64,000 nucleotides of DNA. Origin: Maniola hyperantus (lineage: Eukaryota > Arthropoda > Insecta > Lepidoptera > Nymphalidae). The notes beneath the pieces are model-generated. The model searched no databases, had not been told where the DNA came from, and worked only from the letters and a program-made list of their open reading frames with translations. The DNA is taken from assembly GCF_902806685.2 (NCBI RefSeq), contig NC_048536.1, forward strand, positions 6,448,001 to 6,512,000. Reading direction: 5' to 3'. Both the position numbers and the translations under genes were made by a program. This document shows, piece by piece, positions 12,204-26,500 of this stretch (the stretch's first letter is position 1; each line of letters begins with the position of its first letter).

Positions 12204-12487
12204 AGAGCTTCCGAGACAGTCAAGCGGCTTGACGTCAAGCACGTAGATTTGTTTTGCTTGATTAAGCTGCTTGATGCGTCCGTCAAGCGGCTTTATCAAG
12301 CAAACGGCACTTTTCTCATATCTCGAACACAGTCCGACCGTCGCGTCAAGAAAAAATATAAAATCGCATCAATCACATAAATGCTTGACTTAAGTATCAA
12401 GCAAAGTTTGTAAACAGTCAAAATATTTGGACTCAAGCAAAAATCTTCGTGCTTGACGTCAAGCTGCTTGACCGTCTTGGCAGCTCT
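12204..12487. mobile_element. Inverted-repeat element, CAAGC-rich
   Basis: Ends AGAGCT...GAC followed by GTCAAGCNGCTTGACGTCAA at both sides, inverted, over about 60 bp. TCAAG/CTTGA words recur inside. 284 bp; no coding capacity. Confidence 0.65.
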
Positions 12488-12522
12488 GTAGAGGTGAATC
12501 GAAAATATTTTCATTTCATTGT

Positions 12523-12819
12523 CAGTGGCCCCGATTCTCTAGTCTCTCTCTAAACTAAATTTAGAGTATCTGCATCCTTTTCTTTTTACTAATGCTAAAA
12601 AAGGAACGGAACATGACTTTCACATTTAAAGACTCTAAATTTTAGTGCACAATACAAATTTAAACAGTAGATTCGCGAGTGCGTGCTAAAATCACGGGTT
12701 TTACCATCTAAAAATTAAATTTAGAAATGTCAAACTGCTTCTGTCCTTTTCATATTACAATAGTAAGAAGAGGGTGCGAATACTCTAAAATTAGGTTGTG
12801 CTTAGAATCGGTGCCAGTG
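12523..12819. mobile_element. Fold-back inverted-repeat element
   Basis: CASTGGCMCCGATTCT at both tips in inverted orientation, then a second matching stretch (TTTAGAGTAT...CCTCTTCTT). The 297-bp sequence can fold along most of its length. It lies 35 bp after the preceding inverted-repeat element but shares no sequence with it. Confidence 0.65.
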
Positions 12820-13720
12820 TTTTGTTACTGTAAATAAAGTTCGAGCTAAGTTAAGTAGTTTATGTTTGTGTATATTATGTTTGGTTTTAGCTGTAGATAT
12901 CTATTTATTTCTAGTTTTAAATGAACCACGTATATCGGATATCAGTGATATTAATATTATATTATTCAACTGTACCTAATGTAAGAAAATAATAAAATAT
13001 GTTATGCTTGTTGCCTAATAATTAACAAACCTTTTAGTTACATTTTTCGTTTTATTTTTGACCTGAATGACTCCCGAAGCCGATTATATTTTTAAAAAAA
13101 TTAAGAGAGAAAATTGTCTGCTATTCAATCTTATCATCTTGACTGCCTTTTTTTTCTAGTGAAGGGGCCCCAATCTTTGTAGCCTAAGAGCCACATTGAT
13201 TATTCCACTAAGCCTAAAGGGCCAAGAGTCAATACCCATCTAGCGCATTAGGTACACCAATAGGTAACTGTTGTTTTGAATGTCGCATAGTCCCGGAGCG
13301 GGCAAAACAATAAATACTTTTTTATATTGGAATTATTAATTCTAAAAAGAAAAGACCACCATACCGACACGAGTAAGTCAGTAGGTTGTTAAAAATCCGT
13401 AGCAATAAGTTTCTAGATTGTGAGTTCATTGATTTTTTGGTTTGTGATGCTCATTATTTTTCTTAAGGTCAGCGTATAACGATGATTTGTACACCAAATC
13501 CAAAATGAATAGATGACTAATAGAGATAAATAAAATCAAGATTGGGCGAGTTGTGACGTGATATACGCATATACACTCGCCACTCAGAATCTGTGTTGAT
13601 GACCAAGACGATTCAACAATCTCTACCTTTAGAATCTGGATGTACACATTTTACCAACTTGGCTTGGCAACTCAGTCAAAATTGGTAAACTTAGGTAGGT
13701 AAGTACTTATAGTACCTAGG

Positions 13721-13804
13721 TACGTGACAGATCGAGGTGGCAATCTCGGGAGGGAACGCCCCGCGCTAATCCGGTGCGAGCGAGCGCGGGGGGAGGGGAT
13801 GCGC
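13721..13804. mobile_element. Partial copy of the GC-rich MITE
   Basis: GACAGATCGAGGTGGCAATC followed by GGGAGGGAACGCCCCGC matches the left part of the 7458/8040 elements; the right arm is missing. Confidence 0.55.
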
Positions 13805-14583
13805 AAGCTGAACTTTTGCACTCCGGCGCCGAATATGCTTAAATATTATAGGTACCAATGTACTCTGATGCTTAAGACGGCCCTGAGTAGGTACCTACTT
13901 ATTACGTTTAAGCACAGAATATATAATTTAAGTTTCAACGAACTTGTATACTAAGTAATTGTAATTAACTACCTATAGTTATTTCTACGTTTAGAGGTGT
14001 GATTTATAGTTCCCCCTTTCGCGTCGTGACCACGGCGATCCACGTAGGTAACTGGGTCGAAATATCAACAATTAAACAATCGTACCTAATTATCGTGGTA
14101 CGTTACCGCTAACTATGTACTTGCATTATTGTATTAGTAGGTGATATTTGTACCTAAAAATACTTTTATGTACGTATCTCAATTCTCAAACTATGTTTAT
14201 GATGACAAGATATTCGCGTATTACTACGTTTGATATGAATCTTTGGAACGTTATTCGCAGACCGCTACCGTTGAGCAGTGGGAATCAAACCGCGTCGACG
14301 TAAGAACGTGCCACACGTAAATAATTTCGATCGCGCGTTCTTGCACTCGGCGAGTCCGACAAAAATATAAAATCAAACAACTGGACTGAAATAAATCATG
14401 CACGTTTTCATGTAAACTGTAAGTGTAATTTGATATAAATCCTGAAATATAATTGGTAAAAATAATACAAAAGTTATTTTAGTTTCAAATAAAAACAATA
14501 ATGGTTTAAATACGTAAAGCTCCGTTGAGCTTTTGGTGAAAGAAAATCGCGCATCTATAGATATTTCACACGCCAAACTTAAA

Positions 14584-17500
14584 ATGATGATGGCTAGTGC
14601 AAAATTAGTGAGGGACTGTAGCTCGGAACTGAGCTCCGACGTGCGGTCTCTTTCAGTAGCATCTTCTACTGAAGAACAAGATTCCACCACCACAGAGTCC
14701 GAGTATTCCGAAGAGGAGAAGGAGTATGAATTAGAAGATCTTCAAATTCTCAAAACTATAGGTGAGTGCGATGTTACTTTGTATAATAATATTACGGGTC
14801 ACTATAAACCTGATAGAACCTACCCATTGTTATCTAATGCCGCATTAACTCACTGCCTGATCCCCAAAAGTGGAAACTTGGAGATAGGTACTAGAAGAAA
14901 ATTTACTTACCTACTCACAATTCCAGTTTTATAAAAGAGGGCTTTTAGATTTTACATAATAATGAAAATTGATAATAGGTAGGTACCTACTATACTTATC
15001 TATATACTGTAGGTACCTAAGCTTGTTTAAGGGATGTCCACTTTCAGCTTATACCTAACTCTTTATAGTACTAAAACACTTTCAGTTTCATATTCCGGAG
15101 GTAATTATTATTATAAAGTAGGTAGGTAGGTATGTCATGAAAGTTTTATTTTAGTAAAAAAGCTAGGAATACCTATAATTTCATATAAGATTTTTTATAC
15201 ATTTAATACCTGTTATCTCCCAAAGCCACCATGATCCAAACTTCATAGTCGCTGATCGTTCCTCCCTATGTTGGGGACAATACGCGGAGAAACTTTCAGC
15301 TTTTATAAACTAACGAAGGTCTTGCACGCGCTGGCTCTCTCTCTATGATGATAACATAAGCCGCAAGCGAAGGTGAAGTTCTCATATTTGTTTTGTCGTC
15401 ATAATATATTATAGGCTTAAAATAGTAGGTCTAGGTACTCACTTATCTAGGAATGTTATAAAAAGGATTGATGTTGGAAATTTTAGACACGTGTCAGGTA
15501 GGTATTAACTATTTTCCTATCTATACAATACAAATATAATAAAGTTTGAAAGTTTCTGTGGAAGAGACAAATCCCGATACTACAAATCCGATTTTAAAAA
15601 ATCTTTCACTGATAGATAGAGTAGGCATATCACTGAGTGCTATAGGTTATACATATAATTATCTAAATTACCCATTTAAGTATGGTGGACGAAGTCTCAG
15701 GCAAAAACTAGATTTTTCTTTCTATAGAATATTAGTCATGTTAACATTCACCTTTTTCTCCAAATAAGCGTAAAGCGTAAAATTTGTGCTAGGAGCAGGT
15801 ACGACAATAGTGCAACGGATGCAGATGGTACGAACCGCCAACCTTTCGGAATTCAGTCCGATCCTTAACCGTTGAGCTATAATAAATAAATAAACGTTTA
15901 TTTCAGACCATTCATAGATCCATTGCTATTGAGCTATTGAGGCTCCACTTCTTTATGCAATTTCTTCTATCGATTAAGAAGCATGACTCCGAATTTTTTT
16001 ACTTTGGGAGAAATCGTTATTTATACGTTTTACGACCCTTTCGCAAGTTAGCGTCGAAAGTTCTTCGCACCTATCTACAGACAGCAATCTGACGTTGACG
16101 GATTATGCAAGTATGGCCATACTTGTATGTATAAAGTAGGTAGGTACTTACCGCAATTTCTAAATTAAAAAAGTCGTGTATCATCACTAGGTAGGTATCT
16201 ACGCCATAAAAGTAAAGTCTGTACTGTTTAAAAGCGCTAATCTCAAAAATCTCTTAACGGATCACAGCATAACATTAACATTACATATCCGCATGCCACC
16301 CACGCTCCCCCGCACTGTGTTAGCGAGAGGGCTGTGCGGGGCGTTCCCTCCCCGATTGCTATCTCGACCTGTCGCGACTATACTTACCTACCTATAAATT
16401 CGTACGGTTAGTAGTAGTAGTTCTTTCTTTCTTTCTTTCTAGTTTGTTGCCTTCCATGCCAGGCAAGAATAATTTTTTTTTCATCTACGTATGCCGGGTA
16501 TCGAACTCGTGACGTATTGCAAGCGTATGGCTTGAGACGCGACTGAGACGTCGTCCTCTACGTCTATATTTCGTAAAGAGAATTTAAATTGAGAACTTTT
16601 GGTTAATTTTGTAATCCTCTACCATAGACATAATTCTTCAAAACATAAAAAAAATACTATCACTAATGCTATTTGTATTTTTACAATATTTGTAATTTTG
16701 TTACAATCGCACAGAAGAACCACCCGAGTAAAAATGTAGAGCTTTCATTATGAGCCAATCAATGTTTGTTAGTAGGTTTAGGTAGATAGTCAAATATTTT
16801 ATCTGCTAAATATTTGTGCCTATAGGCAGGTTAGTGGTTTGTAAATACACGATTTTGTATCACTGTCCTTGCTCTAAATATGTCATCGCGCAGTATTGCA
16901 AAGCAAGAGGTAGGTATCTAGGTACCTAGCTGCCCCCTCTGACCCAATTATAGCGCGGAGGTACGAGTCAAGGACATTTGAATTATGAGGTCCGTTAATT
17001 GTTGTCGTCAGTTGACGTGACTGATAGATACCTATTTTACCCTATTATAAGTAGGTATTTCAAATAATTATATTTCAACGAAGATACTTTGAAAGAAACC
17101 ACGATTGTGTAGGTAATTATTAGATATAGGTAGGATTTTTATAATCCCGTAGGATCCCTTTTCAGTATTTCGCCCTTTTTCATTTTGATAGGTACCTTTT
17201 CCATCCACACTATTGTTATATCCTGATGTAAAATAAATAATATAAATAAATGTGAATAAACTAAGTTATGTAAACTTTCACTAGTGCTAATGAGGTGTAG
17301 ATAATTTAAATTCGTATTTAAAATAGTGTCGTTGAAACTTGATTGAGTCAAATTTTAACAAAACTAGATTATATATATATTATATCCACTGAATTTTAAT
17401 GTTGTTTACCATATTTTCTAAAAAAATGATGTTAATGTTTGATTTCACTTTGTTTTTGAATAATAACTTAATTAATAATATTAAGTATAAATGCTAAAGT

Positions 17501-20500
17501 GTGTGTCTGTCCTTTCACGACTCATCCGTTTAACCGGTTTTGACGAAAGGTAGAAAAGATAGCTTGCCTCCCGCAGACAGGCATAGCCCATAGGCAACGT
17601 TTATCGGGGTACATCAAAGAGTCCTCCGGGATTAAAAAAAACCTAAATCCACGTGCACTAAGTCGCGGCCATCTATTTGAAACCTGTCTAGCTTCTTCCT
17701 AGTTTGCATGCCGGAGAGGGACATAGGCTACTTTTTATTCCGGAAATTATAAGAGTTCCCACGGAATTTTCAATTTTTTATAATAATTTATTAAAACCTA
17801 AATCCACACGGACGAAGTCGCGCATCAGCTAGTACAATACAAGCTAATGGTCGGTCAGTGTTTCTAAAATAATTATTATGTAGCCACTTGCCTAGCAGTA
17901 GCAGGATCCAAGAGCGCGCATCAGGGGGCCCCTTACATCCACGGCGTTCTTGGATCCTGGTAAGTGATTACAAAACACTGACCATCCACTAGCTCTTATT
18001 CTTGACAGTATTACTGTGGATATAACGATGATCATCACGCCATTCTTCAATTAATCTTTTTTGAGAAAACAATTTTCCACACACTGAAGAGTCGACATCA
18101 CCATAACGGTTTCTTTTGCTATTTTCGCCACTACTTAAGATATAAAAATACATAGCTAGGTAGGTCGTGATGTATAAATGTGAGTGAACTGAGGTAGACA
18201 CCTACTTACATGCCGTAATTCAGAGGTGAAAAACAATAGTGCGGATGAAACAGAGCACAAAAACGTCTCTCAGACAGATGTATCTGGTTTACCTATTATC
18301 CTCTCGACGCCCCAGTTACAAAGGTAACGACTGTATCACGACTGTGCTCACCTCTCAGCCTCTAGAATGTCTCTTTATGACAAAAATCTTACATTTAAAT
18401 CTTGATATTATGACTCTGATCTGCCTACTTAAAAAAAACTTTTATTTAACAATAGTTATAACTGGCTTAAGTATACCTTCATCCTCGTGGATTTAGATTT
18501 TCTTAATCCTGCAGGAATCTATTGGATAAAAAGTATCCTATGTTCTTATGGCTCCAGTTTTGTGTCGAACGTTGAAATCGGTCGAGTATGTAGGTAGTTG
18601 ATACTTGATAGGGTAGGTACATTAATGGTCAAAATGTAACAAATATACAAACAGGCAAATTTTTGGATTTATAGTAATGAGAAAAACGTGAAAAAAATTA
18701 TGGCATAATGCAAATATTATATTATCGCGAAGGAAATATCTAGTTTATATCATATAATATTGTAAAATGTTATTTTATTAAATGGTAGGTTTAGGCACCG
18801 CAAAAGTGATGTGAGCTCGAAAATAAAATAAAACGTAAATGAATCTATGCGGAATATATTCTAACCCCCCGTTCCCACTTGTTGTATGTCGGGCCCAGAT
18901 TTTAATCGGATGTTCCAGTAGCAGAACATTTTATATGAAGCTATTCACACTTGTCGGAAAGCAAAATGTTCTGCCACTGGAACGTCCGATTATCCGGGAA
19001 ATCCGGGCCGCGGACGAAAAGTTGGAACGGGGGGTAAACGCTATGTGCGAAACGGAATTCTTAATTGATTTTTACCGAGAATCAATCCCTGCTTGCAATT
19101 TGCTCGTTGCGTTAGGTATACCTTTAAACCAAATGGTTTTCTAACAGGTTCTGGAGGTCAACCATCAACCACTTCACGTAATACTTCGTCAGATCTAGTT
19201 TAGTAGGTAGGTAGGTAGGTATGAGGTAGGTAGATATCTATTATCTAGTACAATTTGTAAGCAGACCCTGAATAAAATACTGCGGGAAAATACACGCAAT
19301 AAACTATAATAATTATTACTATTCTAACAACAAGTACCTACTCTTAGTATGAATTTGCACATCTCGAAGACGTTATTAGATTTCGACGATCGAAGTACTA
19401 ACGTCAAAGTAAAGTAAAACGTGGTTGTTAGGTTCGAGTTCTCGAACATCTACCAGTTAGCCTCCGAAGCGGTAACTTTTCGAAATAAAAATCTGTAAAA
19501 CTGAATATATGCGACTTAAAAAACAAGTTAGGTTTAGGTCAATTATCTCTCTCTGTGCATTGGATATTATTACATATTAAATTACATATAAGGAACACAA
19601 AAAAATACTTATAATACAGATAAAAAAAACAAGTAATAATTAAGTAGACCTAGGTCTAGTAGACGTATGAATGGGCAACCCCTGCACTAGTAAACACTGT
19701 ATTACAGTGGGTTGCCTTCTCCATTTCTAAAAACTTGAATAATTAATGTTATTACAATTTTGTGCGCTAAGGTCGGACATGTTAGACCGGTGTCTATTAC
19801 AAGTGATAGTGGTGTGTATGTATGCGAGTGTGTGTGTGCGTGTGTTAAGGTGTGTATGTGTGTGTGTTTGAGTGGGTGCGTGTGTGTGTATGTGTGAATG
19901 TGTATTATTTTTTGTTTATATTAGCTAGTTTTTTTTATCATATTATTTTAATCAGAAGATCCTCAGTTTCGTTATAATTTAGAGCATTGAGATATTTTAT
20001 TAATTATTTTATTGTATCCCTCATTGCTGAAGGTCGTGATTCCTTTGCATTAATCACATAATGGTAGTTTTCTTGGGATAATAATGCAGTGGCTTCCCAG
20101 ATCCTTCCGCATGCAGCTCGACTAATGGCCGAAACTAATAATTCATTAATCAATCATATCTGTCATTTGTTGATAAGTTACTAACAATGTTGCTACATTG
20201 TTATTTGTCAAAAATTGTGTGTACCTATACCTATATAATTATATATATTTAGACAATAATACTTATCGACAGATTTCAGATCGGATTAATTATTAAATAC
20301 GGCTGTAAGAGAATAAGATTTTTACTCGGACGGGCCTGCAAAGTCGGTCACCTGTCCAGTTACTAACTTTAGTCAACGTTGCTTAGCAATCGTAATCAAT
20401 TGATATGCTTTGTCATAACTAGGCTAGACGTCCCTCTCCAGTTCCATTTTATTTTGATGTTAAAGTGCATACTCGGATTCTATCAACGTTTTCGAGATGT

Positions 20501-23500
20501 TAAAAATCGTACTAAGGGTTATTCTATTATACGATTCGTGTTTGTATTGTCATTGTCACGCGTGATTAGCAGCATGAATGTGGGTTACTGTATCACGCAA
20601 ACTTTGGGAGATCAGAAAGCAATACATATTTTGATACAATAGAAATAGACACAACACCAGTGGCGTGCACAGGCCCGGAGCCCCGGGTATGCATGGGGAA
20701 TGCATCGCAAAAAAAAATTAAAAAATTAAAAAAAAAAAAAAAAAAAATTAAAAAAAAAAATTGATTGATGATACATACTACTTTAAGCCGTGATAGCCTA
20801 GTGGTTATGACGTCCGCCTTCTAATCGGTGGTCGAGGGTTCGATTCCGGGCACGCACCTCTTACTTTTCGGAGTTATGTGCGTTTTAAGTAATTAAATAT
20901 CACTCGCTTTAACGGTGAAGGAAAACATCGTGAGGAAACCTGCATGCCTGAGAGTACTCTATAATGTTCTTAAAGGTGTGTGAAGTATTCCTTTGCGAAT
21001 AATTTCTAATTTTACGTTAAAGCGAAAAGAAACAAAGTTTTGTCTAAGTACCTTTTGTAAACACACAGCGCCATCACAAACTTCACATGAATAAACTTCC
21101 ATTTTCCAAATAAGTAATAAGTATTCTATAAATAAACCTTTATACACACTTTTAAAATCACAAAACTAACTGGATTTTATTTACTTCACGTAGTTATATC
21201 CACAAAAACTCTATTTTTCACCAAAAAAAAACAAAACACTGCACATTGAACGATTAGAAACAAACAAGATGGAGTAATAAGAGATTTTTATGCCAAAATA
21301 TACCAAAAATCTCCTTAAAAATTGAATTATTCATAAAAGCTATTATTTATTTGCAGGAAATAGTATTTAATTTTTAAAGAACGATTGCAATTATCAATAA
21401 AAGGCATAATGCTTTTAAATCTTTTATTCTTTTAAATAGTACGACTTTTGGTTTATTTATTTGAATTTACGTTAGAAACATAAACTGGCAAGCTTTATCT
21501 TAGAATCTAAACCGTACTCAAATTTATGGAAAATAATATCAATAAATTAATTAAATTGAAAAAGTATAGAATTATAATAAATATAGCTACTTATTTTGAT
21601 TGTACTAGATTAAAAACTCATGTACTTACGAATTTAAACTCCGCGCGGTATTGAACTCTCTTGTGATTGGACAGAAGTCGTGCTTATTTCGCCCGTCAAA
21701 AAGGGGTCATTTGACGCACACATTAACAAATTCTAGGAGAAATGTCTCACACATCTAGACCGTAGAGTTGCGTAATATTACTATACGTGTAAGCGTGGAT
21801 GTGTGAGTAAAAGCACAACTGGATTTTGCCTCTGATGACGCGTCTCGTCGTCCGAGTCATGGGAGAGGACTGATAGTACCGATAGATGGCGTTCACTCAA
21901 GGTTCATCGGCTAATGGGCTAAGCTTACACCTACCGCGACCGTGATTGTGATAGTGCTATAATTTTATTGCAAGGCGCGGCGAGCTATTTGATGAATTTT
22001 CAATTCTTTTTAAAAAAGATTCCAATCATTTGTAGATTCAAAATGCCAGAGCTTTACCAGAGTAAGCCAGGGTATGCTGAGCTTTTAAGCTTATATACTT
22101 TGCACGCCACTGCACAACACCCATCGTTTGTGTTCTGTGAGGTAACGTATCATCTCTCAACCCATACTCGGCCCATTACTGAGCACAGAATTCTTCTCAG
22201 AATGAGAAGAGTTTATGCACTAGTCCACCACGCTGCGCAAGTTCGGATTGGCACTCAAATACAAATTTCTTTATTGCGAATCTGGGTAAACAGTGGAGAT
22301 GTTACAAAAACAAAAAGGTACAGCCAAATTTTGCCTATTAGCATGTACTATGTTATGATATACCATACCAACGCGTACATAGTTTTGATAAAATTAGTCA
22401 CAAAAATAAAATTGTATTATAAATTTTGTTGGCTTCTCCTTCAATCACGTCGCAACAGTGCAATGGATTAACATGATTTTTTGCATGGGTATAGATAAAG
22501 ACCTGGAGAGTGACATAGGCTAGCTCAAAAGGATAAAAGGAACCCTTATAGGCGAAGTGATTCTATAAGGGTTCCTTTTATCCTTTAGAGGCGGAAAAAG
22601 GTAATCATCAATCGAGTAATATGTATTTTATAACAGTAGTTTTTTCAATTACTCATTGAAAATATATGAAGAACTCTCAGGCATGCACTTCGACAAGTTA
22701 GTGATGCGTGTCCGGAATTGACCCCTAGTACCCACGAATAGGAGGCCGAAGTCTCAACCACTAGGCTATCACCGCTCCGCAGATAACGTATGCGCCATAC
22801 GTTATCTCAGAACATAATTAAACAATGGCATTGTCTCGACAGACGGTCCTAATTGGTACGGTTTGATTAATTGCTCATATCACTGGGTAGGTAAGTAGAA
22901 TACGTATATACCCGCTCAACGAATCTAGATATTCTATATGTAGATACATATTAATAATACACATCAATATATGTAGGTTGTACCGAATGTGACAAATATT
23001 TACAATTTATATAATCCATACCATCCATACTATCTCTGAAAATATGTCTGTCACTCTGTCTGCTAGCCTTTTACGGCCCATCCATTTAATCGATTTTGAT
23101 GAAATTTGATACAGAGATAGCTGGCATCCTGGTGAAGGACATATAGGCTACGTTTTTATAAACGTTTTTATCCCGGAGAATCAAAGAGTTCCCATGGGAT
23201 TTTTCAAAAGCTAATTCCACGCGGACGATGTCGCGGGCATCATCTAGAAACCTATAATGACGTTATTAAAAATGCATACTAATTCTGGGAGCCTTTGACT
23301 TAGTTCTTGTCAGTCTTTTCGCTCTTTACAGAGCAGTCGTAGTTACCTACTTGAGAAATTGATGTTATTTCACGAGATGTTGTAACAATTATTTCGTCTC
23401 GTAAAAGTGAATACAAACTTGACTACTTACGTTAGCCACGTGCAGCATATTATGCCACCGCTCGCGGTTTCCAATGTTTCTACACATTTCTTCTATGTAT

Positions 23501-26500
23501 TACATACAAGGTAGGTACGTAAGGATTAGCGTGAAAATAGAAGTAGGCGTAAATTTTAAGGCTTCGCGAAACCTTACCAAAGTCATGAAAATTAAATTGT
23601 TATCACCGCAAATTAGAGATAAGCATTTCATATTCGAATTCAAATTTTTCGCTACGGCATTTTCTACTGTAGTTTTGTCAATTTTCACCTTAAGTTATAA
23701 CACACTACAGGTAGGTACGTTGAAACTTAAAAGCCTCTCTTTTAGATTTATGCTTCCCTTATCTCGTGTACATTTGTACACGAGATAAGGGAAGCATACT
23801 CACAAACAAAGCCAATGCTAATATAATAGCGTAGATCGATTACACGATACTAGGTACAATGTGCGATTATCATATTTCACACATTAGCTACAACTGGAGC
23901 AGCGGCGTTTGGTCGGATTTAGAAAAGAAAGTAAGCAAGACAATACGGCGACTGCGGTAGCCGCGACGCGTCCGCATGGAACCGGGCGTATACGTTGTAC
24001 GCTTGAACGAAATATACACTTTTACGTGCTCTACTATTACATAGATGTAGTTAATTGGTATTTTCTTACTGTGCCATATTGGTAAAATTTTCCGGATTTT
24101 ATTGAATGATTGTAGCCAAACGATGTTTTTGCTTTTTTGATATATTTTGGGATTCGGACGTGGAAGGATTTCAGACCCCGAAACATTATTGATGCAAATA
24201 AACCCTCTAAATAATAGGTAAGTATATAAGAGGAAAAGTTCTGACTCACTGAGTGACTCATCATTAATGCTGCTTGAATCTAGAAAGCTGAAACAGAGCA
24301 AAAGGAGCGAAATCGCGGGCGGTCACTACTCACTAGTAATGTGACAAATGGAAAGAATGTAAAGCGTCGTGACCACGTCGTGACCGTCAGCAATAAGGAA
24401 AACTCTCAGAAGAGAGTATTTTTGGTTAACGAAGTAAGTATTATTAGTTTTGTTCATGCTAGAGTATGTTAGTTGCTACCTACCAAACATACATAACTCT
24501 TGAAAAGAGAAATTGTGGTAGAGAATAAAGAATCTTTTTAATCTCTTATCTATGAGTCCTCTCGTCCTAAATTTCTCAGGGTGCTTGAACACTAAAATCT
24601 TCTAACAGTGCCTGTTGACAGTGATGACATAATATGAAACCAATACATGGGCCTCATAAGAAAGTTCAGAGTCCACACAAAGAGCGACGGAGATCGCTAT
24701 GCTTGGAGTTAGTACTACACGTGATCAAATCAGAAATGAGGAGATCCGTAAGATAACCAGAGTAACTGACATAGCTCAGTAGATGGCGAAGCTGAAGTGG
24801 CAATGGGCAATGTACATAATTTTAAAAACCAATAGACGTTGGGGTCCCAAGGTGCTATAATACTCCAATTAAAACTCATAAAAGAGCCCCAAGGAGCCAC
24901 TGGATTCAGGCGGTGCAAGACCATCGCGGTCTATGCTTGACCTATGTCTAGCAGTGGACGTCTATCGCTTGATAATAATAATGAACTATGAGTAATTTAA
25001 AGACTTTAGTGCGGGTGTAGGCTGCTCACGTTTCATGTTAATTATTACACAAATGATACTCGAGACGATAAAGTTGGCTGATAGGTAATCTGCATATTTC
25101 TGCGTGACCTGATTCATTGCCTTGGATCTTCAATTCAAGTCACCTTGCACTTTGTTATAGTACCCTTGGCCGATTTCCATGCTCTGTTTACTTACTTATC
25201 GTAATTATTATTAGGTATAATAGGTTTGCGTTCAGGAATCGATGTATTAATGTTGCTGAACATACGGGTGATGAACTTGAAAAGGCCACTGCAATTTAAT
25301 GCATTTTGCATTTGAAGCATTTCTTCCATATTGGTCCGGACATTAGATGTATAGCAGGAGTAGATTTAGGTACGATTTTGATTCGTCAAAATCAAAGCAT
25401 TTTATTAAATTGGGGACCATTGTAAGTACCTGCACTTTTTGATTAATTTTATTAATTGTTGAATTTGTCAGATAGGTAATTGAAGTAGGTAGTGGTGATA
25501 AATAATTACGTAAACTTAAAACTAAAACTGCGAGAGTTCCAAACGCTTCCTCGTCTGAGAAGAAGTCTACAGGAAACAGCTTTGATTATTATTATCAAAT
25601 TGTGATAATGGACAGGATTGATGACTGCTTGTGCTTTTCGATGCACAGAAGAAACGAAAAAGTGAAATTCGGACCTTCAGAATAGTTCGCACATCCAGTT
25701 CTCAGCTTGGGTTAAGGTTACTTACCCAGTGCAACAAACTAGATGCGCTGTCACAACTATATCTTGGCCACAGTTGTCTCAAATAACACTTTGTTTCTAC
25801 CTATTAGGTATTTAAAGTAGTACTTACCTGGGTTGAGTAAACATTTCTAAATTATAAAACACACCATAAACATACATACATTTAAGAACTTTCTCTTTAA
25901 CTTTGTAAAGGTCTTCAGTGAAGATTCATATCGATACATAAGAACTTCAGCTACGCTTCAATGTGTCAACCAATTCTATTGTGTTCACCAAGTGTTCACT
26001 TTTATAGTGTCATGTCATATTGTCAATTTACCTTTCGACATTATAATTATGGATCTGGCACCAGCATCACGCTCTACTGGTGAACGCAAAATATTTAAAT
26101 TTCGACTTATATTATACGACATTGACACTGATTGATTTCCTTTTGTAAGATAAATTTAACAACAGGCGGATCTACGGATCTGCTGCCAATCATTTAATCT
26201 TATAACGCTATATAATATTAGGTAAAGGAAGATAATAACTGTATTGCACATAATATTACTTGAACCTAATAGAACTAGAATATTAATCAGTATTAGCTAA
26301 CTTACTATATTTAACCTCAGACAGTGTTCATTAAAATAGGCGCTAAAAGTAGGTAGGACCTGCACTAGATTTAGAAGTTGGCAGCACTAGTATTTTAATA
26401 TATGTATTATTAGGAGGAACCTAAATTGAGCCATAAATAAGTTTTAATTGATATTTTCATAACAAGCGATTGTGCAATTTTATGGCACGTTATACAAGCA

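Larger units (their letters stand above)
7835..14583. other. Intergenic region between GTF3C2 and the kinase gene
   Basis: About 6.7 kb without any reading frame I can assign. It holds the 3' UTR, several inverted-repeat elements (8040-8193, 9981-10147, 11267-11722, 12204-12487, 12523-12819, part at 13721-13804), copies of dispersed families at 9097-9403, 10453-10530 and 11392-11637, and AT-rich unique sequence. The kinase promoter should lie in the last kilobase before 14584, but no TATA box or initiator stands out. Confidence 0.7.

Noticed and set aside
14533..14583. Longer kinase start with 17 extra residues from a TTG codon
   Set aside because: TTG is not a plausible start in an animal gene when three ATGs follow at 14584; there is no in-frame ATG between the TAA at 14515 and 14584.
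20787..20860. Possible tRNA gene (A and B boxes present)
   Set aside because: The acceptor stem does not pair, the head recurs many times with the same non-tRNA body, so these are SINEs.
21968..22471. 167-codon open frame on the + strand
   Set aside because: It crosses the end of the hAT element, its target duplication and a reversed SINE tail; the protein resembles nothing and is an accident of repeats.
23888..24301. 137-codon open frame on the minus strand
   Set aside because: No recognisable domain and no splice or codon pattern suggesting a gene; lies in an AT-rich intron.
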